A stretch of 64,000 bases of DNA from Candidatus Gastranaerophilales bacterium HUM_1 (GCA_002103105.1 DAAY01000004.1:62001-126000); one strand, 5' to 3'. Numbered from the stretch's first letter, positions 17,765 to 26,453 are shown. Translations and numbers: made by a program. Notes: generated by a model not told the origin, from the letters alone.

Positions 17765-18439
17765 TTAGACCATTCCCTCTTTTACCGCTTTAACCGCAGC
17801 TTGAACTCTATCGTTAACACACATCTTTTGTAAAATTGAACAAACATGAGCTTTAGCGGTGTGAACACTTACAATTAATTCTTTTGCAATTTCAGTATTA
17901 CTTTTACCAGCGACAAGATGTTTCAAAACCTCACATTCTCTCTCTGTTAAAGGAATTCTTGCATGGTCAGACATTTTTGAACCAGTAATAGCAGAATTAT
18001 CAACTTTGGGAATAGACTTTAATGCCATATTCGCAACAACAGAATCAATCCAACACACACCTTGATGAACATCTCGAATTACATCTGCTAATTTTGAAGG
18101 ATCAATATCTTTCAAACAATACGCATTTGCACCAGAACTCAATGCTGCAAGAACTTCTTCTTCTCTATCGTGAGAAGTCAAAGCAATAATTTTTATATCC
18201 TTTGAAAATTCTCTAATTTTAGCCGTAGCTTCAATCCCATTCATTGTAGGCAAACCCAAATCCATCAACACAACATCTGGCTGAAGTTTTTGAATTTGTT
18301 TAATTCCATCTATTGCATTTTCGCATTCTGCAACAACTTTTATATCAGGATTAGAATTCAATGCACATCGCAATCCTACACGAGTTAATTTAAAATCTTC
18401 TACGATTATTACTGAAATTTGTTCTTGCTTAGTTTCCAT
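17765..18439 (-). CDS. NarL/FixJ-type response regulator
   Basis: This 224-residue protein has a receiver domain (about 8-125) with the acidic pocket VEDF, phospho-acceptor Asp 60 in VVLMDLGLP, Thr in ALTS and Lys in CLKD. A LuxR-type HTH lies at about 162-220 (LTERECEVLKHLVAGKSNTE). It should bind DNA when phosphorylated by a partner histidine kinase, which is not in this window. AATGGAG precedes the ATG. It is divergent from the GH13-like gene, a possible target on position alone. Confidence 0.88.
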   Translation of the reverse strand: METKQEQISVIIVEDFKLTRVGLRCALNSNPDIKVVAECENAIDGIKQIQKLQPDVVLMDLGLPTMNGIEATAKIREFSKDIKIIALTSHDREEEVLAALSSGANAYCLKDIDPSKLADVIRDVHQGVCWIDSVVANMALKSIPKVDNSAITGSKMSDHARIPLTERECEVLKHLVAGKSNTEIAKELIVSVHTAKAHVCSILQKMCVNDRVQAAVKAVKEGMV

Positions 18440-18567
18440 AATTGATTCTCCATTGTCTTGTTGGCGTTAACATCTTTATCCAACAATTTCAATTTAGTAC
18501 TTTAACTTCAAGATACTATTACCTAGTTAGCTAATATTAAAATCTTTACAATTCAAAAATTTTCTTA

Positions 18568-18576
18568 TGGTATAAT
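18568..18576 (+). promoter_or_regulatory. Extended -10 element before the GH13-like gene
   Basis: TGGTATAAT, with a second TATAAT at 18582-18587. No well-spaced -35 is seen. Confidence 0.4.
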
Positions 18577-18599
18577 CTTTATATAATAGGGAGATATTT

Positions 18600-20894
18600 A
18601 TGTTTAAATTTTTATTTGCGAAGAAAGAGCAGCACTCTGCAATTACAGAAGCTGAACTAAACAAAGTTTATTCAGAATTAAAAAAGGCATATCCAGCCGA
18701 TAATATTCCAGAAATCAGGAAGAAATATTTGTCAATGCATATTCAAAAATATGGATACTTAACATATTCCTTCCAAAAAGCTCTTGATGAATTAACAAAT
18801 GAAGAAACATTATTTGCACTAGAAGAAAAGTGGAAGCAAAATAACACATTCAAAAATGGAGAATTTACATTCAAACCTAATCAAATCAGCCCTCTTGCAA
18901 GAAACCACGAAAAAAATTCTGATTGGTTCAAAAAAGAAGGTCATGACATCAAATTGATTAACCTTGCCGCACTTGGCAATGGAAACAAATCAGAGGAAAC
19001 TGGAAAATTTTTCGACTGGTTGAAACAACTTCTAATTCTCCCAACAGGGTGTATTGAAAATAAAATTTATAACACAACAATCTACCTAATCCCATTCCAC
19101 CCAAGAGAATTCGGATGTGCTTATCTTCCAAAAAGTAGCGAAGTAAGCGAAAAATTAAAAGATAAACATGTTGAAGAATTAACTGGGATGAATGCTAAAC
19201 AACAATTGCAAACATTTATATATCTTGCACAATTAGCAGGACACCCAGTAATTTACGATATCCTTCCTCAAACAGGAAGATTTTCAAAATTTGTACTAGC
19301 AAACCCACAAGTTGCACGCTGGTACGACATTACCGAATTACAAAAACAATTAATGAATAAAATCAATGAAGTGGCAGAATTTTTGTCAAAAGACCACGAC
19401 TCAGACGATATTCAAATTGTTAAAGATATTTATATACAAAGACTTCAAGGAAATTCTGGTGACTTAAGTCCCGCATTCCAAGAATTGTACAACAGTTTCG
19501 ACGGAATTATGATTGAACACAAAAAAACTTTCTCAAACGCAATGCTTGAAAGAAGTTATCAATTGAAAATTCAAAAAAGAGTTAAAGAACTTGTTGCCAA
19601 AATTCACGGATTTAAAAACGATAAAAAACAACTTGAAGAAAAAGACATTATAAAACAACTCGATACAATTCAAGCATTGATGACAGAAGGATTATGGCCA
19701 GCACCAGGCGGAGCGTGGTGTTCAGCTGGCGTTCCAATTTATGACGGAATGAGCGAATGTGGAGGATACCCAACCTTCAAACACTACGATTTCAAAGGTG
19801 ATGATGTTACTGCTCTAGCAAACCTTGACTGTCAAACCCCATATTACTTCGTAAATCTTGAAAATGGAAAATTCAACGAAGATGTTATTGAACTATTTAT
19901 CAATAGCATGAAACAACTACAACAAGATTATAACTTTGATGGATTTAGAGTTGACCACATCGACCACATTGTGGATGAAGTTTCTGAACAAAATGGAAGA
20001 CCAATAAGTTACAGAGCTCCTCGATACGTTTTGAATAAATTAAATACTGCAATGAAAAAGAAATTCCCTTATTTTGCAACACTTGCAGAATACATGTTAT
20101 GGGATAACTTCTATAAAGAATACCACCAAGACATGAAATTTGATGTATTGTGGGGAAATGATATTATTTCACAATTTGATAAAACTCCAGAAAGAATATC
20201 AGAAGATAACCAAAACTTATCAAACTACAATACAAAATTCAAAAAAGGTAACATGTTATCTATTTTAAAAACATATAATAACCAAGATGGAGAATTTCAT
20301 TGTATAGACCAGTACCCAGCACAATTGGGAGAACAGGGAGCGTTGTACAAATGGGCAAAATATAAACTTCTTCCAGGGGGTAAATTTGCACAAAGACCAA
20401 TGATGTACGTAGATGGCGACGAAAGTTTTACTCAAGGTGGAATTGAATACACTATTGGCGAAGAAGTTGCGATGAAACGAGCTAATAACGAAGACTTCTA
20501 TACAAAATTTGATGCAATTGATAGATTTGTAAAAAGTAATAATGTTATTACTGGTGGAGAAGCTCAAATTATTGTAGATGATGAAGACGGTTATAGTGCT
20601 TGGTTAATAACAAGAGAGCCGTTAAGAAAAGCTTTTTTGGTTGTATCAAACCATAAATACCCAACAGAAAAAGTGACAAAAACAGCCGCAACAGGAGAAT
20701 CATATAAAGAAATTGTTGAAGGTTATACAATTTTTGATAAAGAAATTCCAATCCCTGGAGATTACACGTTAAAATATGAATATTCACTAAACGAAAAAAA
20801 CTATGAAGCAAGAGAAATCGAGCATACAGATAGACTTCATTTTGAAAAAATCGAACCAAGTGAATTTAGGATATTTGAACTTGAACGAGGCTAG
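18600..20894 (+). CDS. GH13-like alpha-glucan-active enzyme (divergent)
   Basis: This 764-residue protein has no signal peptide, so it is probably cytoplasmic. The central part holds FDGFRVDHIDH, matching GH13 conserved region II with candidate nucleophile Asp 452, and LAEYM with candidate acid/base Glu 497. A C-terminal beta-rich tail (about 660-764) resembles an amylase C domain. The usual region I (DxVxNH) is not visible; VIYDILPQTGRFS stands at the matching place, so it is an unusual member. It might hydrolyse or transfer alpha-glucan; the reaction is not assignable. GGGAG precedes the ATG. It is divergent from a NarL-type regulator, and the terminator overlaps the stop codon. Confidence 0.6.
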   Translation: MFKFLFAKKEQHSAITEAELNKVYSELKKAYPADNIPEIRKKYLSMHIQKYGYLTYSFQKALDELTNEETLFALEEKWKQNNTFKNGEFTFKPNQISPLARNHEKNSDWFKKEGHDIKLINLAALGNGNKSEETGKFFDWLKQLLILPTGCIENKIYNTTIYLIPFHPREFGCAYLPKSSEVSEKLKDKHVEELTGMNAKQQLQTFIYLAQLAGHPVIYDILPQTGRFSKFVLANPQVARWYDITELQKQLMNKINEVAEFLSKDHDSDDIQIVKDIYIQRLQGNSGDLSPAFQELYNSFDGIMIEHKKTFSNAMLERSYQLKIQKRVKELVAKIHGFKNDKKQLEEKDIIKQLDTIQALMTEGLWPAPGGAWCSAGVPIYDGMSECGGYPTFKHYDFKGDDVTALANLDCQTPYYFVNLENGKFNEDVIELFINSMKQLQQDYNFDGFRVDHIDHIVDEVSEQNGRPISYRAPRYVLNKLNTAMKKKFPYFATLAEYMLWDNFYKEYHQDMKFDVLWGNDIISQFDKTPERISEDNQNLSNYNTKFKKGNMLSILKTYNNQDGEFHCIDQYPAQLGEQGALYKWAKYKLLPGGKFAQRPMMYVDGDESFTQGGIEYTIGEEVAMKRANNEDFYTKFDAIDRFVKSNNVITGGEAQIIVDDEDGYSAWLITREPLRKAFLVVSNHKYPTEKVTKTAATGESYKEIVEGYTIFDKEIPIPGDYTLKYEYSLNEKNYEAREIEHTDRLHFEKIEPSEFRIFELERG

Positions 20895-20910
20895 TGACTA
20901 GCCTCGTTTC
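20885..20910 (+). terminator. Terminator embedding the stop codon of the GH13-like gene
   Basis: AACGAGGCTAG, loop TGA, CTAGCCTCGTT. The TAG stop is inside the stem. The T-run is short. Confidence 0.65.
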
Positions 20911-20927
20911 CGATATTTTCTGCCTCT

Positions 20928-21470
20928 CCTTGAGGAGATAGCTATCTTTTCCTTCTCTCTTTGGGAAGAAAGAGTGGAATTTCATCATTGTTCATTCCTC
21001 CCCGAGGGGGAGGCTAGGAGAGGGGTTGAACAGAACAAGGAACACATTGAAGAATTAAATACTCAATGGACCACCTCACCCTTCCCTCTCCTCAAGGAGA
21101 GGGATATTTGTTCCTTCTCTCTTTGAAAGAAAGAGTGGAATTTCATCATTGTTCATTCCTCTCCGTGGGAGAGAACTATTTATTCCTTCTCCCTTGGGAG
21201 AAGGTTAGGATGAGGGGTTATTAAACAGAACAAGGAACACATTGAAGAATCAAATACTCAATGGACCACCTCACCCTTCCCTCTCCTCAAGGAGAGGGCT
21301 ATTTGTTTCTTCACCCGAGAAAAAGTATCAACCCAAAATACAAATACGTTATTCTGAGCAAAGCGAAAAACCCCAAGCCTAACGTGCTCAACAAAACCCT
21401 TCATTCAAACCGTCCGCCTTAGGATAATTATTTCCCCCTCTCCTTGAGGAGAGGGGTAGGGGTGAGGTGG
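20928..21470. repeat. Palindromic repeat block A
   Basis: Intergenic array of CCTCTCC...GGAGAGG palindromes. It holds two copies (21021-21103 and 21221-21298) of an approximately 80-bp unit running from GAACAGAACAAGGAACAC to TCAAGGAGAGGG. Other copies are at 23401-23482 and 24270-24352. An ATTCTGAGC(A/G)AAGC element lies near 21350. 21436-21470 matches the left terminal repeat of the DUF559 unit. No supported gene. Confidence 0.85.
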
Positions 21471-21548
21471 AAGCTCTTACGCATTTTACACTAACCTACT
21501 TATCCCAAAAAACTTCTTGCAACTGCAAATAAACACCCATCAAAATCA
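21319..21548. repeat. Duplicated segment (copy 1)
   Basis: About 230 bp closely matching 23570-23790 along its whole length, including GTATCAACCCAAAAT, ACGTTATTCTGAGC, CCAAGCCTAACGTGCTCAAC, the palindrome, and the 3' end of a DUF559 gene. Confidence 0.85.
21500..21548 (-). pseudogene. Decayed 3' end of a DUF559 nuclease gene
   Basis: About 49 nt align with the last 48 nt of the intact DUF559 gene at 23742, with one inserted base that breaks the frame and several substitutions. The downstream flank is also shared. Beyond 21548 the similarity stops, so the rest of the gene is gone. Confidence 0.7.
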
Positions 21549-22261
21549 CCCAAAAGAATTAAATATATTAACAAAAATTAAGCAAAATAAAGAAAAACCA
21601 AAATTTATTTACAAATAGTTACAATCCCTTAAACACTCGTCACACAATACATTCAGCCTTATCAAAACGAACAATCTAATCCAAAAGAATTAATTTTTTA
21701 AAATTAATGTTATCTCACTAGTAAATTTGGGTTTAATAAAATTGTAAAGCGATGAGGATTACTTACATTTTGAGAATTCGAGAAGTTATAAATACTGAAT
21801 AGGATATTAAAAGTTTGGGATACAATTCAAAATACTGAAGAGTATCCCGTTGCGGTTTTCAAATGTCGTTTGGGACATAAAAGCAACCCCTCTAAAAATC
21901 CAAGCAAACACGTCATTCTGAACAAAGCAAAGCATCTCAAGCTTAGGTCCAGAGGCCAACCCCTCTCCCTAGCCCTCTCCCCATCGGAGAGGGAACAAGA
22001 GGTAAAGCTAATCAAACCTCAATCTCTCACTGAACTCAGAAAAACAATTCCTTCTCCTTGGGGACACCAGCTGAACCGACGAAACGAAGTGAGTCGAGTG
22101 AAACTGCGTACCGTATGGCTGAAGGTTAAGATGAGGGGATAACCCAAACACAACTCCTCTCCGAGGGAGAGGTTGGGAGAGGGGACAACAGGACAACAAC
22201 AAACAAAACCCACAACAAACGGCAAGAAACCCCGATATTTCAAGCAAAATCATCCAAACGG
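21549..22261. repeat. Gene-free region with palindromic repeat block D
   Basis: No supported gene. 21909-21935 holds a CATTCTGAACAAAGC-type dispersed element, and 21958-22180 holds CCTCTCC/GGAGAGG palindromes with spacers. GGGATAC/GTATCCC inverted repeats lie at 21817-21848. Short frames here translate to PLSLALSPSERE-like repeat peptides on several frames and are not credible proteins. Confidence 0.7.
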
Positions 22262-22290
22262 TTGACAGACTTTAAAAAAAATAGTAATAT
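22262..22290 (+). promoter_or_regulatory. Sigma70-type promoter of the pilin gene at 22348
   Basis: TTGACA, a 17-nt spacer and TAATAT (an overlapping TATAAT at 22288). Confidence 0.65.
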
Positions 22291-22347
22291 AATCGTTATG
22301 TAAAGCGTATGTTATAGTTTTATTTTAAAAAGAAAGGCGAAAAGATT

Positions 22348-23124
22348 ATGACAAAAAGATTCGGTTTTACTTTGGCAGAAGTTTTGATCACATTAGGTAT
22401 CATTGGTGTAGTTGCTGCCATGACTATCCCAACATTGATTGCTAATACTAACTCAGCAAAATTTAGATCACAATTTAAGAAAACATTATCAACATTGAAC
22501 CAAGCAGGTTTGATGGCTCAAGCACAATACGATTTTGACTATGCTGGTGCTGATACAGCTTGTAAAGAAGCAACAGGTGGTACTGAAAACCCAGAAGATA
22601 TGATGTCATTCTGTTCATTATTGAACGGTACATTGACTGGTCACACTTATGTTGGTAAACCATCAAAACTAAAAAGAGCTAACTCTGGAGCTACTAGTGC
22701 TGACAAAGCAACAACTTACTCTATCAACAAGGCTACGACTGGTTTCACATATACTTTAGCTGCTGGTTCTCATGATGAAATGATTGCTTACCAATTAGCA
22801 GATGGTTCAATCGTCGCATTCCCAGCAACAGCTACTGGTTGTACTCTTGAATTAGGTAAACAAGTTACAGCTAAAACATTAGGAGAGACTCCATTGAATG
22901 GATGTATTGGTTTCATCGACGTAAACGGTACAACATTACCTAACAAAGAAGTTACTTGTGGTACTGCTGCAACTTCTGGTATAGCATCAACAAAAGTTGA
23001 AACACCTTGTACTGTTAAAAACGATGCTAAACACATGACAGACGTATTCCCAGTAGTATTCCACGATGCAACAGTAGAACCAGCATCAGATGCTGCTAAA
23101 TATGTATTAACATCAGCTAAATAG
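22348..23124 (+). CDS. Type IV pilin-like (prepilin) protein
   Basis: This 258-residue protein has a canonical prepilin leader, RFG|FTLAEV with Glu +5, and a hydrophobic helix through GIIGVVAAMTIPTL. The head is Thr/Ala/Gly-rich, with a GCIGFIDVNGTTLPNKEVTCG segment and several cysteines. Codon use is smoother (many GGT, GCT, ACA) than in neighbours, suggesting high expression, so a major pilin is plausible. It has its own TTGACA promoter, AAAGGCG as SD and a strong terminator. It stands alone between two palindromic-repeat blocks with no other pilus gene nearby. Confidence 0.82.
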   Translation: MTKRFGFTLAEVLITLGIIGVVAAMTIPTLIANTNSAKFRSQFKKTLSTLNQAGLMAQAQYDFDYAGADTACKEATGGTENPEDMMSFCSLLNGTLTGHTYVGKPSKLKRANSGATSADKATTYSINKATTGFTYTLAAGSHDEMIAYQLADGSIVAFPATATGCTLELGKQVTAKTLGETPLNGCIGFIDVNGTTLPNKEVTCGTAATSGIASTKVETPCTVKNDAKHMTDVFPVVFHDATVEPASDAAKYVLTSAK

Positions 23125-23163
23125 TTAGTTTGATATAAAAACTTTTTAATTTAAAAGCTTTTG

Positions 23164-23195
23164 ATAGTGGAGATGTAATCTCCACTATTTTTTTG
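23164..23195 (+). terminator. Terminator after pilin gene
   Basis: Stem ATAGTGGAGAT, loop GTA, ATCTCCACTAT followed by seven T. Confidence 0.9.
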
Positions 23196-23235
23196 TAATT
23201 ATGAGCTTTAATGTTTTTTTTAGAACTTGTTCAAC

Positions 23236-23680
23236 ATCATTCCTCCCCTAGGGGGAGGCTAGGAGAGGGGTTGATTTTATAAATATACTCATCTCAAATT
23301 TTTATCATTCCAAACAAATCCAACTTGTTTTATATTTAATTTTATTCTACTCATGACCTCTATTCAGAATAACCCTCTCCCTCCCCCTCTCCCTTGGAGA
23401 GGGGTTGAACAGAACAAGAAATATGTTGAAGAATTAAATACTCAATGGTCCACCTCACCCTTCCCTCTCCTCAAGGAGAGGGATATTGCTTCTTCTCCCT
23501 TTGAAAGATGTCATTTCATCATTGTTCCTTCCTCTCCGAGGGAGAGGGGATATTTGTTTATTCACCTGAAAAAGAAGTATCAACCCAAAATGCAAATACG
23601 TTATTCTGAGCGAAGCAAAAAAAACCAAGCCTAACGTGCTCAACAAAACCCTCCATTCGAACCTTCAGCCTTGAGATTTT
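23236..23680. repeat. Palindromic repeat block B
   Basis: Repeats of the CCTCTCC/GGAGAGG family at 23236-23274, 23371-23482 and 23530-23550. They include one copy of the 80-bp unit (23401-23482) and an ATTCTGAGCGAAGC element near 23602. 23570 onward is copy 2 of the duplicated segment. No supported gene. Confidence 0.8.
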
Positions 23681-24165
23681 CCCTCTCCTTGAGGAGAGGG
23701 GGTAGGGGTGAGGTGGAATCTCTTACGCATTTTACATTAACCTACTTATCCCCAAACACTTCTTGCAAATGCAAATATACACCCTCAAAATTATTATCTA
23801 TTTCATTATTCCAAAACCTTATAACCCTAAATCCTTTTGATTGTAAATATTTTGTTCTTTCATTATCTAATTCTATCTCTTCTGGTTCGTTATGCTGGCC
23901 TCCATCAATCTCTATGATTACTTTGTATTCTAGACACACAAAATCAACAATATAATCTCCAATATTATATTGCCTTTTAAATTTTAACCCTTGAAAGTTT
24001 CTATTTCTCAATAAAGACCAGAGTTTTAACTCTTGTTTTGTTTGGTTTTGGCGTAATTTTTGAATAAGGAACTTATATTTATTCATAGCCAAATTTTAAC
24101 ATAAAGAAACTTAAATTCTTTGCGTTTAATTATCCACCTCACCTAACCTCTCCTCAAGGAGAGGG
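23681..24165 (-). mobile_element. DUF559 nuclease unit bounded by inverted palindromic repeats
   Basis: The left end 23681-23716 (CCCTCTCCTTGAGGAGAGGG, then GGTAGGGGTGAGGTGG) and the right end 24134-24165 (CCACCTCACCTAACC, then TCTCCTCAAGGAGAGGG) are inverted copies of each other. Each holds a perfect CCCTCTCC/GGAGAGGG palindrome or close variant. Between them lies only the DUF559 gene. No target-site duplication is visible. Naming it a mobile unit is inference, supported by the partial second copy at 21436-21548. Confidence 0.5.
23742..24086 (-). CDS. DUF559 domain endonuclease-like protein (Vsr/PD-(D/E)XK type)
   Basis: A 114-residue protein of the DUF559 family. It has a KLRQNQTKQELKLWSLLRNR helix pair, FKRQYNIGDYIVDFVC, VIIEIDGGQHN with the acidic/Gln active-site pattern of restriction-like nucleases, and the closing GFRVIRFWNNEI. 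The fold is that of very-short-patch-repair nucleases; the biological role of stand-alone DUF559 proteins is unknown. The gene sits alone between inverted palindromic repeats. No SD is present; an extended -10 (TGTTAAAAT) ends 6 nt before the ATG at 24086, predicting a leaderless mRNA. A TTG two codons upstream is the alternative. Confidence 0.85.
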   Translation of the reverse strand: MNKYKFLIQKLRQNQTKQELKLWSLLRNRNFQGLKFKRQYNIGDYIVDFVCLEYKVIIEIDGGQHNEPEEIELDNERTKYLQSKGFRVIRFWNNEIDNNFEGVYLHLQEVFGDK

Positions 24166-24505
24166 ATATTGCGTATTCTCTCTTTGGAAAGTGCCATCTC
24201 TTCTTTGTACCTTATTCTCCTTTGGGAAAGAACTATTTATACCTTCTCCCGAGGGAGAAGGTTAGGATGAGGGGTTGAATAGAACAAGGAGTACGTTGAA
24301 GAATTAAATACCCAATGGTACACCTCACCCTTCCCTCTCCTCAAGGAGAGGGATATTGCGTATTCTCTCTTTGGAAAGTGTCATCTCTCCTTTGTACCTT
24401 GTTCTCCTTTTGGAAAGTGTCATCTCTCCTTTGTACCTTGTTCTCCTTTTGGAAAGAACTATTTATACCTTCTCCCGAGGGAGAGGTTAGGTGAGGGATA
24501 TTTAT
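24134..24505. repeat. Palindromic repeat block C
   Basis: Tandem-like arrangement of CCTCTCC/GGAGAGG palindromes upstream of the DUF559 gene. It includes an 80-bp unit copy at 24270-24352 and two near-identical passages (TATTGCGTATTCTCTCTTTGG near 24166 and 24354). No supported gene. Confidence 0.8.
24373..24450 (+). repeat. 39-bp tandem duplication
   Basis: Two adjacent copies beginning GGAAAGTGTCATCTC at 24373 and 24412. Confidence 0.8.
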
Positions 24506-24594
24506 TTCTTCACGAAAGATTATTCTTTACATCTTTTCAAAAAAATGAATTTGATGTATAATACTATCAAGCTTTGTTTAAAAAGGAGAAAGAA

Positions 24595-25437
24595 ATGGGA
24601 TATAAAATTTTATCTAAAAAAGAAATCTGTCCGAACCAATTTGAAATCTCTATCGATGCACCTTATGTCGTTAGAAACGCTCAAGCTGGACAATTCATAA
24701 TTTTCAGAGTTGAAGAAGAAGGCGAAAGAGTTCCTCTTACTATCGCTGATGTTGATAAAGAAAACGGAATTCTTACTATCGTTTATATGGCAGTAGGTCA
24801 TTCTACTAAAAAACTTGCTCAACTTGAAGTTGGAGATGAACTTCTTGACATCGTTGGACCTCTTGGAAAACCAACTGATATTAAAAAATATGGTACTGCC
24901 GTTTGTGTTGCTGGTGGTTACGGTGCTGCACCTTGTTATCTAATCTCTAAAGCTCTTAAAGATGCTGGTAACAAAGTTTACATGATTGCAGGTGCAAGAA
25001 CTAAAGACTTATTATTCTGGGAAGATAAAATGAAAGATGCTTGTACTGAATTATACCTAACAACTGATGATGGCTCTTATGGTATTAAAGGTTTTGGTAC
25101 AACAGTTCTTCAAGAAATTATCGACAGAGAAAAAGTTGACTACGTAATTGCTGTTGGTCCTATGCCAATGATGAGAGCAGTTGCAAACCTTACAAAAGAC
25201 AAAGGTATCTACACTGAAGCTAGCATGAACCCTATTATGGTTGATGGTACTGGAATGTGCGGAGCTTGCAGAGTTACTGTTGGCGGTGAAACAAAATTCG
25301 CTTGCGTTGATGGCCCAGACTTTGATGCTCACAAAATCGATTTTGATGAAGTTATTAACAGAACAAGAATTTACAAAGACCAAGAACGCAAACGTTGCGA
25401 AGGTTGTAACTTGTTAAAACAAGCAGAGAAAGTATAG
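24595..25437 (+). CDS. NfnA/SudB-like FAD/NAD-binding electron-transfer protein
   Basis: A 280-residue ferredoxin-reductase-like protein. An N-terminal FAD-binding barrel has QFIIFRVEEEGERVPLTIAD, and a Rossmann NAD(P) domain has GTAVCVAGGYGAAP. A C-terminal [2Fe-2S]-type cysteine set (GMCGACRV, FACVDGP) is followed by CEGC. This is the pattern of the small subunit of NADH-dependent ferredoxin:NADP oxidoreductase or sulfide dehydrogenase. The large GltD-like subunit that normally follows is absent; instead a Cys4 miniprotein and etfBA follow. AAAAAGGAG supports the ATG at 24595 over a TTG seven codons earlier. Confidence 0.8.
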   Translation: MGYKILSKKEICPNQFEISIDAPYVVRNAQAGQFIIFRVEEEGERVPLTIADVDKENGILTIVYMAVGHSTKKLAQLEVGDELLDIVGPLGKPTDIKKYGTAVCVAGGYGAAPCYLISKALKDAGNKVYMIAGARTKDLLFWEDKMKDACTELYLTTDDGSYGIKGFGTTVLQEIIDREKVDYVIAVGPMPMMRAVANLTKDKGIYTEASMNPIMVDGTGMCGACRVTVGGETKFACVDGPDFDAHKIDFDEVINRTRIYKDQERKRCEGCNLLKQAEKV

Positions 25438-25451
25438 GAGAATAGGTAATT

Positions 25452-25643
25452 ATGGGTAAAAATGATATTCCTGTATGTCCATTAGTTAGTATCGGTTCTG
25501 GTATCGATATGGTTTGCAGTCAGACAAAATGTGCTTGGTATGTTCCAAGTGTTCAAAAATGTTCTATGTATTTGTTAGCTTACAATGCATTATTAGATGC
25601 TAATGCTAAGCAAAGAGCAGCTAAACAACAGCAACAACACTAA
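25452..25643 (+). CDS. Small four-cysteine protein (63 aa)
   Basis: Not recognised. It is a 63-residue protein with Cys 9, 22, 27 and 37 spaced C-x12-C-x4-C-x9-C, then a helix and a Gln-rich tail. Four conserved-looking cysteines and a place between an NfnA-like flavoprotein and etfB suggest metal or Fe-S binding within an electron-transfer complex; this is inference. AGGAGAA lies shortly before the ATG, 14 nt after the upstream stop. Confidence 0.7.
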   Translation: MGKNDIPVCPLVSIGSGIDMVCSQTKCAWYVPSVQKCSMYLLAYNALLDANAKQRAAKQQQQH

Positions 25644-25652
25644 TTGGTATAT

Positions 25653-26453
25653 ATGAAAATAGCGTTATGTATAAAACAAGTTCCAGATACCACGGATATT
25701 CGTTGGACGGAACATAATACAATTCAAAGAGAAGGGGTTGAGAGTATAATCAATCCTTTCGACGTTTACGCAACAGAATTTTGTTTGAAAATAAAGAAAC
25801 TTCATCCTAATACGGAAATTACTGCTTTCACAATGGGACCAGCTCAAGCAGAATCAATGTTACGTAAAGTTATGGCTTTAGGGGTTGATAATGCAGTTTT
25901 AATCTCTGATAAAAAATTTGCAGGCTCTGACACCTACGCAACTGGTTTGACAATTTCCAGAGCTATACGAACTGCATTACCCGATTTCGATTTGATTGTA
26001 TGTGGACAATTTGCAGTAGATGGAGATACAGCACAAACTGGACCAAATATTGCAAACTTCTTAAATCTTCCGCAAGTTACTTTTGTAAAAGATTTTAAGT
26101 CGTTAGAAAACAAAAATCTAACAATCTCAAGAGAAATGGAAGATGGTATTGAAACCGTTAGGGTTGAACTTCCAGCTTTAGTTTGTGTTATGCAAAATAA
26201 TTTTGAACCTCAAAGACCAAAAATTAACGGAATAATTTCTGCAAATAAAAAAGAAATTAAAAAATTATCAATGGAAGATATTGGGTTGTCGCCAGAAAAA
26301 ACAGGACTTAAAGGTTCTCCAACATACGTTAGCAAAGCGTTCAGAAACATTACAACACACAATGCACAAAAATTTAAAATGAATCTTGCTGACAGTGTTA
26401 ATCTTTTAGAAGAAAAATTAAAATCTTTGGAGGTTCTAAATAATGCCGAATAA
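25653..26453 (+). CDS. etfB: Electron transfer flavoprotein beta subunit
   Basis: A 266-residue protein with the EtfB start KIALCIKQVPDT, NPFDVYATE, the TMGPAQAESMLR segment and the C-terminal GSPTYVSK. The GxxxxDGDTAQTGP block (CGQFAVDGDTAQTGPNIA) belongs to the nucleotide-binding part. With EtfA it carries electrons between flavin dehydrogenases and other carriers; some Etfs bifurcate. The ATG at 25653 lies 9 nt after the Cys4 gene, without a strong SD, and etfA overlaps by 11 nt, so the run is one operon. Confidence 0.92.
   Translation: MKIALCIKQVPDTTDIRWTEHNTIQREGVESIINPFDVYATEFCLKIKKLHPNTEITAFTMGPAQAESMLRKVMALGVDNAVLISDKKFAGSDTYATGLTISRAIRTALPDFDLIVCGQFAVDGDTAQTGPNIANFLNLPQVTFVKDFKSLENKNLTISREMEDGIETVRVELPALVCVMQNNFEPQRPKINGIISANKKEIKKLSMEDIGLSPEKTGLKGSPTYVSKAFRNITTHNAQKFKMNLADSVNLLEEKLKSLEVLNNAE

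Noticed and set aside
21827..22253. Several overlapping 60-90 codon frames on both strands
   Set aside because: They translate the palindromic repeats (PLSLALSPSERE, SQPLPRRGV), overlap each other in different frames, and lack SDs; not credible genes.
23353..23646. 93-codon frame with EQNKKYVEELNTQW and SPFPLLKERD
   Set aside because: The peptide arises from the 80-bp repeat unit, which occurs four times intergenically; treated as repeat, not a gene.
20928..24505. CRISPR array considered because of regularly recurring palindromes
   Set aside because: Repeats are of unequal length and spacing, the spacers themselves are repeated, and there are no cas genes.
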